DNA of 64,000 bases from Avidesulfovibrio sp964369685 (lineage in GTDB: Bacteria; Desulfobacterota; Desulfovibrionia; Desulfovibrionales; Desulfovibrionaceae): positions 1 through 64,000 of the forward strand of contig CAYJFB010000010.1 in NCBI GenBank assembly GCA_964369685.1, in the 5' to 3' direction. Shown here in pieces: positions 19,250 through 28,592 of this stretch (positions are counted from its first letter, which is position 1; each line of letters starts with the position of its first letter). The translations under genes and the position numbers were made by a program. Under the pieces are notes generated by a model. That model worked only from the letters and a program-made list of their open reading frames with translations, made no database searches and was not told the DNA's origin.

Positions 19250-20635
19250 ATGGATAAAAGTTTACACACAATTCATATGATTGGCATTGGCGGTTCGGGT
19301 ATGAGCGGCATTGCCGAAGTGTTGCTCAATCTGGGTTATCAGGTACATGGCTCGGATATGGCAGAAAGTGCGACGGTACAACGTTTGCGCGAACTTGGTG
19401 CAGAAATTCATATAGGTCATGCCGCAGAACATGTCGGTGATGCCAGTGTCTTGGTCAAATCAACGGCAGTTTCCGATGAAAATCCCGAAGTCATTGCCGC
19501 CAAACACCGTGGGATCCCCGTGATTCCACGAGCCGAAATGTTGGCGGAGTTGATGCGTCTGCGTACAGGCATCGCCATCGCAGGCACACACGGCAAAACC
19601 ACAACCACTTCCCTTGTGGCAGGTATTTTTGATACGGCAGGCCTCGATCCGACAGTGATTATCGGTGGTTTGCTCAACGCTTACGGTGCCAATGCCCGTT
19701 TGGGACAAGGCGAATATTTGATCGCCGAAGCCGACGAATCCGACGGTTCGTTTTTGTGCTTGTTGCCGATCATCAACGTGGTTACCAATGTTGATCAAGA
19801 TCACCTTGATTTTTATGCCAATCAAGAAGCCATTGATAAAGTCTTTTTAAAATTTATGAATCAAGTGCCGTTCTATGGGTTGAATGTCGTTTGCGGTGAC
19901 GATCCCGGTGTACGACGTTTGATTCCGCGCGTAAAACGACGGGTTTTAACCTACGGCTTTGACGTGCGCAACGATATTTGGGCCGAAGTGAATTATTGTG
20001 CAGAACACAGCGTATTTCGTGTGCATGCCAAAGGGTGTGACCTTGGCAATATCAAATTGTCACAACCTGGCCGTCACAACATTTTGAATGCCTTGGCGGC
20101 CATCGGAGTGGCTTTGGAAGTGGGTGTTGACCCGCACGATTGTGTAGAAGGTTTGCAACGTTTCAGCGGTGTCGGACGGCGTTTTCAGATTCGTGGCGAA
20201 CAAGACGGTGTTTTGGTCGTTGATGACTACGGACATCACCCCGCAGAAATTGCCGCAACGTTGGAAACTGCACGCTTGGCCTATCCCGATCGCCGCTTGG
20301 TTGCGGTGTTTCAACCACACCGTTTCAGTCGCACACAAGCCTTTTTTGGAGAATTTTGTGACGTCTTACAACACGTTGATAAACTCATTTTGCTTGAAAT
20401 TTATCCCGCTTCGGAGCAACCCATCCCCGGAATCAGCAGCCAAAACTTGGCACAAAGCATTCATCAATGCTCATCAACAGAAGTCATCTGTTGTCGTGAT
20501 GTCGATGAAGTGATGCAAGTGTTACCGAATGTGCTGCAAACAGGCGACTTGTTGTTAACGCAGGGAGCAGGCAACGTCACCATGGTCGGTTCACGTTTTG
20601 TTGCCCACAAACATAACTCCATTGTACAGGTATAA
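19250..20635 (+). CDS. murC: UDP-MurNAc:L-Ala ligase MurC
   Basis: The first Mur ligase, adding L-alanine to UDP-MurNAc. Residues 8-30 show HMIGIGGSGMSGIAEVLL, and the P-loop AGTHGKTTTTSL is near residue 111. EADESDGSFL and VDDYGHHPAEI are also typical. Length 461 is normal. A 140-base gap separates it from murG; the gap shows GGGGAT before the start but no gene, and may hold a secondary promoter. Confidence 0.96.
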   Translation: MDKSLHTIHMIGIGGSGMSGIAEVLLNLGYQVHGSDMAESATVQRLRELGAEIHIGHAAEHVGDASVLVKSTAVSDENPEVIAAKHRGIPVIPRAEMLAELMRLRTGIAIAGTHGKTTTTSLVAGIFDTAGLDPTVIIGGLLNAYGANARLGQGEYLIAEADESDGSFLCLLPIINVVTNVDQDHLDFYANQEAIDKVFLKFMNQVPFYGLNVVCGDDPGVRRLIPRVKRRVLTYGFDVRNDIWAEVNYCAEHSVFRVHAKGCDLGNIKLSQPGRHNILNALAAIGVALEVGVDPHDCVEGLQRFSGVGRRFQIRGEQDGVLVVDDYGHHPAEIAATLETARLAYPDRRLVAVFQPHRFSRTQAFFGEFCDVLQHVDKLILLEIYPASEQPIPGISSQNLAQSIHQCSSTEVICCRDVDEVMQVLPNVLQTGDLLLTQGAGNVTMVGSRFVAHKHNSIVQV

Positions 20636-20638
20636 CTC

Positions 20639-21526
20639 ATGAATATTATTCCCGAACCCAAACTGTCTGACCTCACCAGCATCGGCCTTGGCGGCAAAGC
20701 CGTGGCTCTTGTTGAAGTGTCAGACGCTGTCGATGCTTTGGCGTTGCCAAATTGTTTACAGCGTCTTGGCGGACGCCCGTTTGTGTTGGGACGCGGCAGC
20801 AACCTTTTGGCTGACGACGGTATATTGCCTGTGGTTTTGATTCGCATGGCACAGAAAACAGCCACAGTACATCGTGTAGGCATCGACGAGTTGGGGCGTT
20901 GTCTTGTGCACGTTGATGCGGGGTTACCTTTGCCGCGTTTGTTGGCTTGGTGTGCGCGACATTCACTGACAGGTCTTGAAGGCTTGGCAGGGATTCCCGG
21001 TGCTGTTGGGGGTGCTGTACGCATGAATGCGGGATCTTACGGCGACAGCTTTGGCGACATTTTGCAAACCATCACCTTTTTTACACCGACACTCGGCGTG
21101 CGCTCCTTATCCCGAGAAGAACTTCATCTTGAATATCGTCAACTCAATCTGCCCATCACCGATGAATATTTTTTACTTCTTTCGGCAACATTAGCTCTCA
21201 AAGAAACACCCAAAACGTACATTCTCAAAAAAATGCACGATTGTTTACAACAAAAGCACGCCACACAACCTATACACGACAAAAGTGCCGGTTGCGCGTT
21301 TAAAAATCCTCCACAATATACCGCCGGCCGCTTGCTTGAAGCGGCAGGCTTTCGCGGCAAACGCTTGAACGGTATGTGTTTTTCAAAAAAACACGCTAAT
21401 TTTTTAGTGAATGAAGGCCAAGGAACAGGATGTGCCGCTTTGGAACTTTTGACATTGGCTCAAGAAACCGTTGCACGCCAAAACGGTATCCACTTGGACT
21501 TGGAAGTGAGGCGCCTGACATGCTGA
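20639..21526 (+). CDS. murB: UDP-N-acetylenolpyruvoylglucosamine reductase MurB
   Basis: A FAD enzyme that reduces UDP-enolpyruvyl-GlcNAc to UDP-MurNAc. The FAD site is visible as LGRGSNLLADDG and GLAGIPGAVGGAVRMNAGSYG. The product-side loop reads SAGCAFKNPP, with Cys where many MurB proteins have the proton-donating Ser; such a change occurs naturally in some relatives. Length 295 fits the type II family. It follows murC after 3 bases and overlaps ftsQ by 7. Confidence 0.94.
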   Translation: MNIIPEPKLSDLTSIGLGGKAVALVEVSDAVDALALPNCLQRLGGRPFVLGRGSNLLADDGILPVVLIRMAQKTATVHRVGIDELGRCLVHVDAGLPLPRLLAWCARHSLTGLEGLAGIPGAVGGAVRMNAGSYGDSFGDILQTITFFTPTLGVRSLSREELHLEYRQLNLPITDEYFLLLSATLALKETPKTYILKKMHDCLQQKHATQPIHDKSAGCAFKNPPQYTAGRLLEAAGFRGKRLNGMCFSKKHANFLVNEGQGTGCAALELLTLAQETVARQNGIHLDLEVRRLTC

Positions 21527-22431
21527 CAGCAAAAATGTGGAACATATTTAAACGTCGCGGCGGCAAAAACACCTACCGCAATCCAAAATCAATAACCAAA
21601 ACAAATCAATTGGTTAAAAAAATTGGAAAAAACAGTTTCAGTCCAGAAAAAACTACAAAAAATGCATACCATACTGTTGAAAAAGATTATTCCCTATCTT
21701 TTTCAATGAAAAACTTTTCATTTTGGTTATTGAACTTTCTTCTTTGCAGTGCATTGCTTTGGTTTTTAATTGTTGCTCTTTTTTTTATTTATAATCAAGT
21801 GACTACAAGTTCATTTTTTAGTCTCAAAAAAATAGAAATACATGGTGCAACACATCTTACACGAGAAAGGATTATTACAGATTCAGGTTTAATACCTGAA
21901 AAAAATGTTCTGCTAATCAATATAGCAGATGTTGAACAAGCCTTGAAAAAAAACACGATGATCGCTTCGGTTTCCATAAAACGTCGATTACCTGATGCCT
22001 TTGAAATTCGAGTTATTGAGCGTGAACCTGCTTTTTGGATACTCCGAGGTGGGATTTTGTATTATGCAGACAGTAAAGGCGACTTGATTGCACCTCTCGA
22101 GGCAGGTACAATCAAATCATTGCCAATGCTTGAAATTCTTCCCGGCGGAGAAATGCTGCTTGCAAAAATGAATACTTTGATGGATACTCTCAAATCAACA
22201 GCATTTCCCCTAGATATTGCAAATGTATCAATTATACGATTGGGTTCTGCACGTGGGGTTGAATTGTTCATTGAATCGCGTCAACTGACCTTATGCATCA
22301 ATCCTGAAGACTGGACCGGTAATATTGTTCGTCTCCAACAAGTTTTAAACGATTTGGCCAGACGCGGAGAATTAAAAAATACACGAGAAATTTGGGCATC
22401 AGACGGTAATGTGTGGATTGTACATGCTTAA
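21520..22431 (+). CDS. ftsQ: Division protein FtsQ
   Basis: A 303-residue bitopic membrane protein. It has a Lys/Asn-rich cytoplasmic tail of about 65 residues, a membrane helix (FWLLNFLLCSALLWFLIVAL, about 68-87) and a POTRA domain starting FSLKKIEIHGATHLTRE, then the beta domain. It links FtsB/FtsL to the rest of the divisome. The ATG at 21520 overlaps the murB stop. The gene is visibly more AT-rich than its neighbours, with Lys AAA and Ile/Asn codons abundant, especially in the tail. Confidence 0.88.
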   Translation: MLTAKMWNIFKRRGGKNTYRNPKSITKTNQLVKKIGKNSFSPEKTTKNAYHTVEKDYSLSFSMKNFSFWLLNFLLCSALLWFLIVALFFIYNQVTTSSFFSLKKIEIHGATHLTRERIITDSGLIPEKNVLLINIADVEQALKKNTMIASVSIKRRLPDAFEIRVIEREPAFWILRGGILYYADSKGDLIAPLEAGTIKSLPMLEILPGGEMLLAKMNTLMDTLKSTAFPLDIANVSIIRLGSARGVELFIESRQLTLCINPEDWTGNIVRLQQVLNDLARRGELKNTREIWASDGNVWIVHA

Positions 22432-22639
22432 ACACCATTAAAAAAATCATGAGCTTTTAAGTTTATACACAAGTTTTTCTAGACTTTTGCTCGATTTTAT
22501 GATTTATTCATTTCAGGGATCGAAAGCATCTTTTTAGCAATTTTATGCTTTTTAAATGCTTTTTCTGATAAAAAAACGTTGTATAGCTTTATACTTTTTT
22601 ATAGAGCGGCGTTTGAGTATGTGTGTAAGGAGACAGGGT

Positions 22640-23881
22640 ATGCCCCATTCCGAACTGATGGTCGGCCTCGACGTGGGCACAACCAAAATTTGCGCAGTAA
22701 TCGGTCATTTGAACGACACCGATGAAATGAATATTATTGGTGTCGGCACAAGTCCGTCTGTAGGATTGCGCAAAGGAGTGGTGGTCAATATCGATCAGAC
22801 GGTTCATTCAATCCGTCGTGCTGTTGATGAAGCCGAATCCATGGCTGATTGCCAAGTCCAATCGGTTTATGTCGGCATTGCCGGCAGTCATATCGAGGGC
22901 TTCAACAGTCAAGGTATCATGGCTGTGAAGGGTGGCGAGGTGACACCTCGTGTTGTCGAACGCGCGCTTGAAGCCGCCAAGACAATCCCCATTTCGCAAG
23001 ACCGTGAGGTTTTACATGTTTTACCGCAAGAGTATATTGTTGACGATCAACATGGCATCATTGATCCCTTGGGAATGTCCGGCGTCCGTCTTGAGGTGAA
23101 GGTACATATCGTTACGGGAGCCGTTACTTCAGCACAAAATATTGTACGATCTTGCACGAAAAGCGGATTAAAAGTGAGCGATGTTGTGCTTGAAGCGTTG
23201 GCATCCACCAAAGCTGTACTCACCGACGAAGAACGTGAAATCGGTGTGGCGTTGGTTGATCTTGGCGGTGGCACTTGTGATATTGCCATTTTCCATAACG
23301 ATGCCATCAAATTTACGGGTGTTGTTCCGCTTGGCGGTCAGAATCTGACCAATGATATAGCGATGGTTTTACACACTCCCATGATGGCGGCCGAAAGCAT
23401 AAAAATGAAATACGGTTGTGCTTTGGCGGGGATGATTCGTCCGGATGAATATATTGAAGTCCCGAGTGTCGGGGGACGTGATCCACGTCGCCTACAGCGA
23501 CAGGTTCTTGCCGAAATTTGTGAACCGCGCATGAAGGAAATCTTGACATTTATCGATCAAGAACTTGAGCGTTCCGGTTTCAAAAAAACCCTTGGTGCCG
23601 GTATCGTTTTAACCGGCGGGACATCGCTTTTACACGGTTGTCAAGAATTGGGTGAAATGATTTTCGGTATCCCCACACGAATTGGTTATCCACGCAATGT
23701 CGGAGGATTAAAAGATTTGGTCAACAGTCCAAAGTTTGCTACGGCTGTCGGTCTGTTGCGCTACGGCGCAGAACGCGAAGGCTTGGGTTTCAGTTCAGCA
23801 GGATACAATACTCGTTCCGAAAAAAATGGAGTAACTGGAATTTTTGCCCTCATGAAAAAGTGGTTTTCAGAAGTATCCTGA
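22640..23881 (+). CDS. ftsA: Division protein FtsA
   Basis: An actin-like ATPase of 413 residues that anchors FtsZ to the membrane. The phosphate-1 motif GLDVGTTKICAVIG starts at about residue 9, the phosphate-2 region reads LVDLGGGTCDIAIF, and the adenosine motif GIVLTGGTSLLHG follows. The C-terminal GIFALMKKWFSEVS is a short amphipathic membrane-targeting helix. The start follows AAGGAG by about 8 bases; an upstream ATG at 22619 lacks this. A 208-base gap separates it from ftsQ. Confidence 0.97.
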   Translation: MPHSELMVGLDVGTTKICAVIGHLNDTDEMNIIGVGTSPSVGLRKGVVVNIDQTVHSIRRAVDEAESMADCQVQSVYVGIAGSHIEGFNSQGIMAVKGGEVTPRVVERALEAAKTIPISQDREVLHVLPQEYIVDDQHGIIDPLGMSGVRLEVKVHIVTGAVTSAQNIVRSCTKSGLKVSDVVLEALASTKAVLTDEEREIGVALVDLGGGTCDIAIFHNDAIKFTGVVPLGGQNLTNDIAMVLHTPMMAAESIKMKYGCALAGMIRPDEYIEVPSVGGRDPRRLQRQVLAEICEPRMKEILTFIDQELERSGFKKTLGAGIVLTGGTSLLHGCQELGEMIFGIPTRIGYPRNVGGLKDLVNSPKFATAVGLLRYGAEREGLGFSSAGYNTRSEKNGVTGIFALMKKWFSEVS

Positions 23882-24181
23882 ACCAACAAAGACATGTCGG
23901 CTGTAAGACTTTTTTATCAAAAAATCATAACAAAAGAGCTGTTTTGGGAGGTCTTGTTCGTATAAAATGTAGAATAAACAGTACATATCTGTTTACAGGA
24001 TTGTTTTGATCAGCTTTTTTGTTTGCAAGGTTTTATTTTAAAAGTCATGTAATCTGTCACTCTTATTGAAAAAATGTTTCATGCTGTGTGTTTTCAAAAC
24101 GAGTGTTTCCTTATAAGAAAGACAGAGCCGTTTTCAGTACTCAGTATTGCGATTGTTGAGCCTAAGGAGGAGAGGCCATTT
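23882..24181. other. 300-bp gap between ftsA and ftsZ
   Basis: There is no gene here. It ends in a very strong ribosome site (AAGGAGGAGAGG, about 24163-24174) before ftsZ, which suggests high translation. A separate ftsZ promoter in this AT-rich gap is likely, but I could not assign boxes with confidence. Confidence 0.4.
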
Positions 24182-25600
24182 ATGAATATGATCATCGAAC
24201 CGGATTTTACCACAGATTCAGTTGCAAAAATAAAGGTCATCGGTGTGGGTGGCGGCGGCAATAATGCTGTACAAAACATGATCGATTCCGGCGTTCCCGG
24301 GGTCACATTCATCTGTGCCAACACCGACAAACAAATTTTAAATAAATCAACGGCAGACTATAAATTGTTGATTGGTGAAAAATTAACCCAAGGTCTCGGT
24401 GCGGGAGCCAATCCTCAAATAGGCCGTGAAGCCGCTCTTGAAAGTATTACAGCCATTAAAGACAGTCTCACCGATGCCAATATGGTTTTTGTGACGGCAG
24501 GCATGGGTGGCGGCACGGGTACGGGTGCTGCACCTGTTGTTGCACAAGCGGCAAAAGAACAAGGTTCTTTGACTGTCGGTGTCGTGACGCGCCCCTTTAA
24601 GTTTGAAGGCGAACGCCATCGGATTGCAGCAGACGAAGGCATTGCCGCACTGCGTGAACAAGTGGACAGCTTAATCATCATCCCTAATGATCGTTTGTTG
24701 ACTCTCGGAGCCAAAAAAGCCAAATTGCGCGATATGTTTAAATTGGCTGATGATGTGCTGTGCAGTGCTGTACGAGGTATTTCGGATTTGATCACTTGTC
24801 CCGGTTTGATCAATGTTGACTTTGCTGACGTGCGTACAGTCATGACACAAGACGACGGCGGTTTGGCTTTGATGGGTGTGGGGGCTGCATCGGGTGAAGG
24901 CCGCGCCTTGGCTGCAGCCAAATCGGCAATCAACAGCGCGTTGCTCGATGATGTTTCTATTGCCGGCGCAAAAGGCTTGCTCATCAACATCACGGCAACA
25001 GATGAAATGGATCTTGATGAGTATGCTGAAATCAACCACTTTATCACCGAAGCTGCGAGTAATGGCAATGACACCGTGCCTCCTCTGGTTATTGCCGGGG
25101 TTGCTTTTGACAATGATGCCGGTGAACTGTTGACTGTGACCGTTGTGGCTACCGGTATTGAACCTGCAGAGCTTTCGGCGCCTTTACCAAGCACCACGAT
25201 GGCAACAATGCCCAGCGGCGCGACTGTAACACGTTTTCGGTCAGCTTCCGCACAAGAACAGCACGCGCCTATACCACAGAACACACCGCAACAAGCCGCT
25301 ATGCAACAAAACACACAGCAACAAGCCGCTATGCAACAGAACACACCGCAACAAGCGACAATGCAACAACAGCCTACACGTCGTCCGCAAGGTGCTCAAC
25401 GCCTACCCTCTCCGCCGTATACCTTAGATCAACATGTAGGACAACATACAGGTTTGGGAGCGACAGACACCGGAATTAATATTCCCGCAGTATGGCGCAC
25501 ACAAGCAAACCAGCATTCCCCCGGCGCTGAAGAATCCTTTAGCTTCGGTGAAGATGAGGACTATGACATGCCTTCTTGCTTCCGCAAGCAAGCCAATTAA
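24182..25600 (+). CDS. ftsZ: Cell division GTPase FtsZ
   Basis: A tubulin homologue of 472 residues that forms the Z ring. GVGGGGNNAV is near residue 22 and the tubulin signature GGGTGTGAAP is near residue 110. After the globular core (to about 320) comes a variable linker with a Gln-rich tandem repeat (about 366-396). The C-terminus has DMPSCFRKQAN (462-472), matching the conserved tail that binds FtsA. A second similar motif, NIPAVWRTQANQ, lies about 30 residues earlier. The start is set by AAGGAGG; the open frame to 24074 is untranslated leader. Confidence 0.97.
   Translation: MNMIIEPDFTTDSVAKIKVIGVGGGGNNAVQNMIDSGVPGVTFICANTDKQILNKSTADYKLLIGEKLTQGLGAGANPQIGREAALESITAIKDSLTDANMVFVTAGMGGGTGTGAAPVVAQAAKEQGSLTVGVVTRPFKFEGERHRIAADEGIAALREQVDSLIIIPNDRLLTLGAKKAKLRDMFKLADDVLCSAVRGISDLITCPGLINVDFADVRTVMTQDDGGLALMGVGAASGEGRALAAAKSAINSALLDDVSIAGAKGLLINITATDEMDLDEYAEINHFITEAASNGNDTVPPLVIAGVAFDNDAGELLTVTVVATGIEPAELSAPLPSTTMATMPSGATVTRFRSASAQEQHAPIPQNTPQQAAMQQNTQQQAAMQQNTPQQATMQQQPTRRPQGAQRLPSPPYTLDQHVGQHTGLGATDTGINIPAVWRTQANQHSPGAEESFSFGEDEDYDMPSCFRKQAN
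25281..25370. repeat. Three 30-bp tandem repeats in the FtsZ linker
   Basis: Copies at 25281, 25311 and 25341 encode about NTPQQAAMQQ three times. The first two are nearly identical and the third has several changes. They lie in the intrinsically disordered linker, where length change is tolerated. Confidence 0.9.
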
Positions 25601-25631
25601 TAAACACCGCCATAAAACCTCTTCGACCCTT

Positions 25632-25676
25632 CTTTTTTCTGGGGGAGTTCAGCTCCCCCAGCTCCCCCAGCTCCCC
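25632..25676 (+). repeat. Intergenic element A: T-run plus CTGGGGGAG hairpin
   Basis: TTTTTT is followed by CTGGGGGAG (25639-25647), a 5-base loop, and CTCCCCCAG (25653-25661), a perfect 9-bp stem; CTCCCCCAG is repeated directly, followed by a partial copy. The T-run lies before the stem, so it is not a classical terminator in the plus direction. It follows ftsZ by about 30 bases and resembles the elements near 32733, 39130 and 60407. Confidence 0.7.
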
Positions 25677-25784
25677 ATGAAGTCATACTTCTGTCGCCGT
25701 ACGGCATCAATCAACGCTGATAGTCTTGTTTTCTCAAAAAAAAATCGTTATTTGAAAGATGTTTTTGTAGAAAAGGAGGCTATA

Positions 25785-26900
25785 GTGTCAAAATATTTAC
25801 GTACTATACAAGTGATCAATGTGCGTTGGTTGAATGCCACGGCATGGTATGGACTTGAATTGGCACGGCTCCTCAATAATGCAGGGCATGAAACCGCAGT
25901 TTTGGGATTGAGAAATACTGACTCCTTTCGTGCTGCACAAAGTATGGGCTTACATCCTCTTGCCTTCGATTTGAACACAAAAAATCCTTTTCAAATGGCT
26001 AAAATGATTATTGAGTTGGGACGTTTTGTGCGCGAGTTTCAACCTGATATTGTGAATTGTCATCGCGGTGAGGGATTTCTTTTTTGGGCTATGTTGAAAA
26101 AAATCTATGGTTTTACATTGATACGTACCAGAGGCGACCAACGTTTGCCGCGAAACAACATCCCCAATCGTCTGCTACACACACACGCTGCAGACGCCTT
26201 AATTGCAACCAATTCACGCATGGCAACACATTTTACAGAGCATTTTGGTATCGAATCATCCAAAGTGCATACCGTTTTTGGCGGTGTGGACAGAACACGT
26301 TTTGCCTTTAATACAAACAAACGCAACGAAATTCGTGCACACTTGGGCTTCACAGAAACATCGTGTGTGATCGGTTTGTTGGGGCGTTTTGATCGTGTCA
26401 AAGGTCAACGTGAACTCATCAATGCCGTAGCACGACTTGTTCAAGAAGGACGCAAACAAATTCAACTTGTGCTTTTAGGATTCACAACCGCTTTGACACA
26501 AGACACTGTAAAACAGTGGATTAAAGATGCAAACATGGAGCAACACGTTACTGTCACCGGCAAAGTAGAAGATGTTTCGGCATATCTTTCGGCCTTGGAT
26601 ATTGGCGTGATCGCTTCGCTATGGTCAGAAACCATAGCCAGAGCGGCATTGGAAATCATGGCTTGTGAACGACCTTTGATTTCAACAGCTGTCGGGGTAA
26701 TGCCCGATTTGTTGCCGCCTGAGGCCTTGTGCGCTCCAAATGACGAAAAGGCTCTTGCCACGTTGTTAGCTCGTGCCGTCGACGACACGGCTTGGCGAAA
26801 GACACTGGTTGATTGGAATCAAACCCAAATGTCACGTTTGGACAGTCGACATTTTTTAGAACAAACACTTTGTATATACAATAAAAATTATATAAAATAA
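25785..26900 (+). CDS. Glycosyltransferase, GT-B fold (family 4-like)
   Basis: The product is 371 residues with a GTG start, chosen because AGGAGG ends 5 bases upstream. The N-terminal half is the acceptor domain (LNATAWYGLELARLLNNAGH). The C-terminal half carries the GT4-type pattern VFGGVDRTRF, GLLGRFDRVKGQRELI, and SETIARAALEIMACERPLIS, where the E-x7-E pair contacts the nucleotide sugar. There is no signal peptide or membrane helix, so it acts at the cytoplasmic face, probably in LPS or another surface glycan. Donor and acceptor cannot be told. It sits between ftsZ and the Slam-like gene. Confidence 0.88.
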   Translation: MSKYLRTIQVINVRWLNATAWYGLELARLLNNAGHETAVLGLRNTDSFRAAQSMGLHPLAFDLNTKNPFQMAKMIIELGRFVREFQPDIVNCHRGEGFLFWAMLKKIYGFTLIRTRGDQRLPRNNIPNRLLHTHAADALIATNSRMATHFTEHFGIESSKVHTVFGGVDRTRFAFNTNKRNEIRAHLGFTETSCVIGLLGRFDRVKGQRELINAVARLVQEGRKQIQLVLLGFTTALTQDTVKQWIKDANMEQHVTVTGKVEDVSAYLSALDIGVIASLWSETIARAALEIMACERPLISTAVGVMPDLLPPEALCAPNDEKALATLLARAVDDTAWRKTLVDWNQTQMSRLDSRHFLEQTLCIYNKNYIK

Positions 26901-27093
26901 TGCATGCAACAGTACATTCTCATAATCTCCAACGCTTTTGACGCACAATAAGTGATTGACCTTTCTCCTTTCACAGGGAAAACAGTTGCTATTTTTGTCA
27001 ACATCACGTAGATGTTAAACAAAAAATAAAAACAGTTGTATAAATTCTGGTTAGTTGTGAAGAGAGCCTATCATTCAATTAAGGGGATGTATT

Positions 27094-28446
27094 GTGCAAA
27101 AAATCTTTTGTTCTTTGTTTGTCTTTTTGGCTTGTTCGACATTTCCACTACCTGCTTTTGCACAAAATACATCTCATGTTCCCCACTCGACGACTCAACG
27201 AATTATTCATCAGAAAAAAGCAGAGGCCGCCGCATTTTTAAAAAATGAGCAATACAATGAGGCTTTTGAAGTATATAGCTATTTATTGCGCGAAGATCCC
27301 ACCGATGACATCATCAATCTGGGGTATGCGCGTGCAGCGGTGCGCAGCCAACGATTCGGCCATGCAGTCATGGCCTATGAACGGCTGTTGGCAAACCACC
27401 CCGATGAGCCGCTTTTGCTCAAAGAGCTTGCCTATGCCTTACATATCCAAAACGACACACAACGCTCTGCCATGGAGCTACAAAAAAATACTGCCAAAAC
27501 GCCACAACAGAACACCGCGCTTCTCAATAAATGGGAAAAACAAAACCAACGCACAAACATTTCCGGACGCCTTCGTGGCGGTTTGCTCTATGACAGCAAC
27601 GTTAACGGCGGCCCCGCGTCCAATACTGTTTCCTTGGGAGATTGGAAAAACCTTTCTTTGATTGACGGTAAAGCAGAAGAAAGTATGGCGGCCTACATGG
27701 GCGGACATGTAAACATGAGCCATCGTCTCGGTCTTGTCAGTCCATGGCATCTTGTTGGAAATTTTGATTTTTTTGCACGTTACAATATGAATGAACAGCT
27801 TGATAAGGTGGGTTTATCCAGTTCCGAGTGGGGTGCGCTGGCTATGGGAGTACGCCATTTGGGCACACACAATCTTTTTGAACTCAAAGCTCGAGCACAA
27901 CTTTTTGATTACGCGTTTGAACAACAAGCGTTTTCCGTGGGGCCGCAAGTCAATATCATTTATGTCATCACCCCTACAATACAAACCATAACCAAAGCAG
28001 ACATTGGACACCGTAGCTATTCGGAAAATCAAGGCTATGACGGTTGGTATACCTCAGCTGGCCAATACATGCGTTTTTTTGTGGGTAGCGACAAACACCA
28101 TTTCACAATCGGCGGACGATATATAGGTAGCGGAACCAAAGAGCACCGCTATGCCTATGACGGCTTTGAAACAAGCCTCACGTTTACATTCAATATGCCC
28201 TATAATAACATTTCTATGAGCCCAAGTATTTATTATAGCGGTAAATATTACCATGGCACCGCCACCACACTTGAAACAGAACACAGACGTGATCATCGTT
28301 TAACACTTGGTTTGGCGCTGACAATCCCTATTCGTGAATATTGGCAAATGAATCTCGGCTATCAATATGCGCGTAACTTTTCAAACAGCGAACTGTATGA
28401 CTATGACCGTCACCTCACAACCATGGGAATTTCTTGGCTATTTTAG
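27094..28446 (+). CDS. TPR / outer-membrane beta-barrel protein, Slam-like (DUF560)
   Basis: A GTG start after AAGGGG gives a signal peptide (CSLFVFLACSTFPLPAFAQ, residues about 6-24). Residues about 40-135 are TPR-like helices (AAVRSQRFGHAVMAYERLL). From about 155 the sequence alternates polar and aromatic residues as in a transmembrane barrel, beginning with SGRLRGGLLYDSNVNGGP, a hallmark of surface lipoprotein assembly modulators. It ends in a C-terminal aromatic residue (SWLF), as outer-membrane proteins do. Slam proteins move lipoproteins to the cell surface; no obvious client is adjacent. Function by family only. Confidence 0.8.
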   Translation: MQKIFCSLFVFLACSTFPLPAFAQNTSHVPHSTTQRIIHQKKAEAAAFLKNEQYNEAFEVYSYLLREDPTDDIINLGYARAAVRSQRFGHAVMAYERLLANHPDEPLLLKELAYALHIQNDTQRSAMELQKNTAKTPQQNTALLNKWEKQNQRTNISGRLRGGLLYDSNVNGGPASNTVSLGDWKNLSLIDGKAEESMAAYMGGHVNMSHRLGLVSPWHLVGNFDFFARYNMNEQLDKVGLSSSEWGALAMGVRHLGTHNLFELKARAQLFDYAFEQQAFSVGPQVNIIYVITPTIQTITKADIGHRSYSENQGYDGWYTSAGQYMRFFVGSDKHHFTIGGRYIGSGTKEHRYAYDGFETSLTFTFNMPYNNISMSPSIYYSGKYYHGTATTLETEHRRDHRLTLGLALTIPIREYWQMNLGYQYARNFSNSELYDYDRHLTTMGISWLF

Positions 28447-28592
28447 GTGATCTATCACATAAAAATGCATTTTTCTTTTACTCAGACAGATGTATGGCAA
28501 CGGCTAATGTTTTTTTATGTTCAATGTGTACAAAAACAGCTGATGTGTACAATAAAGGCTTCCGAGAAATAAAAAAACGTGAAGGATCCACA

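Noticed and set aside
24415..25344. A 309-codon open frame on the minus strand opposite ftsZ
   Set aside because: It is the antisense of a highly conserved gene; its product is Ala/Ser/Val-rich low complexity with no motif and no ribosome site.
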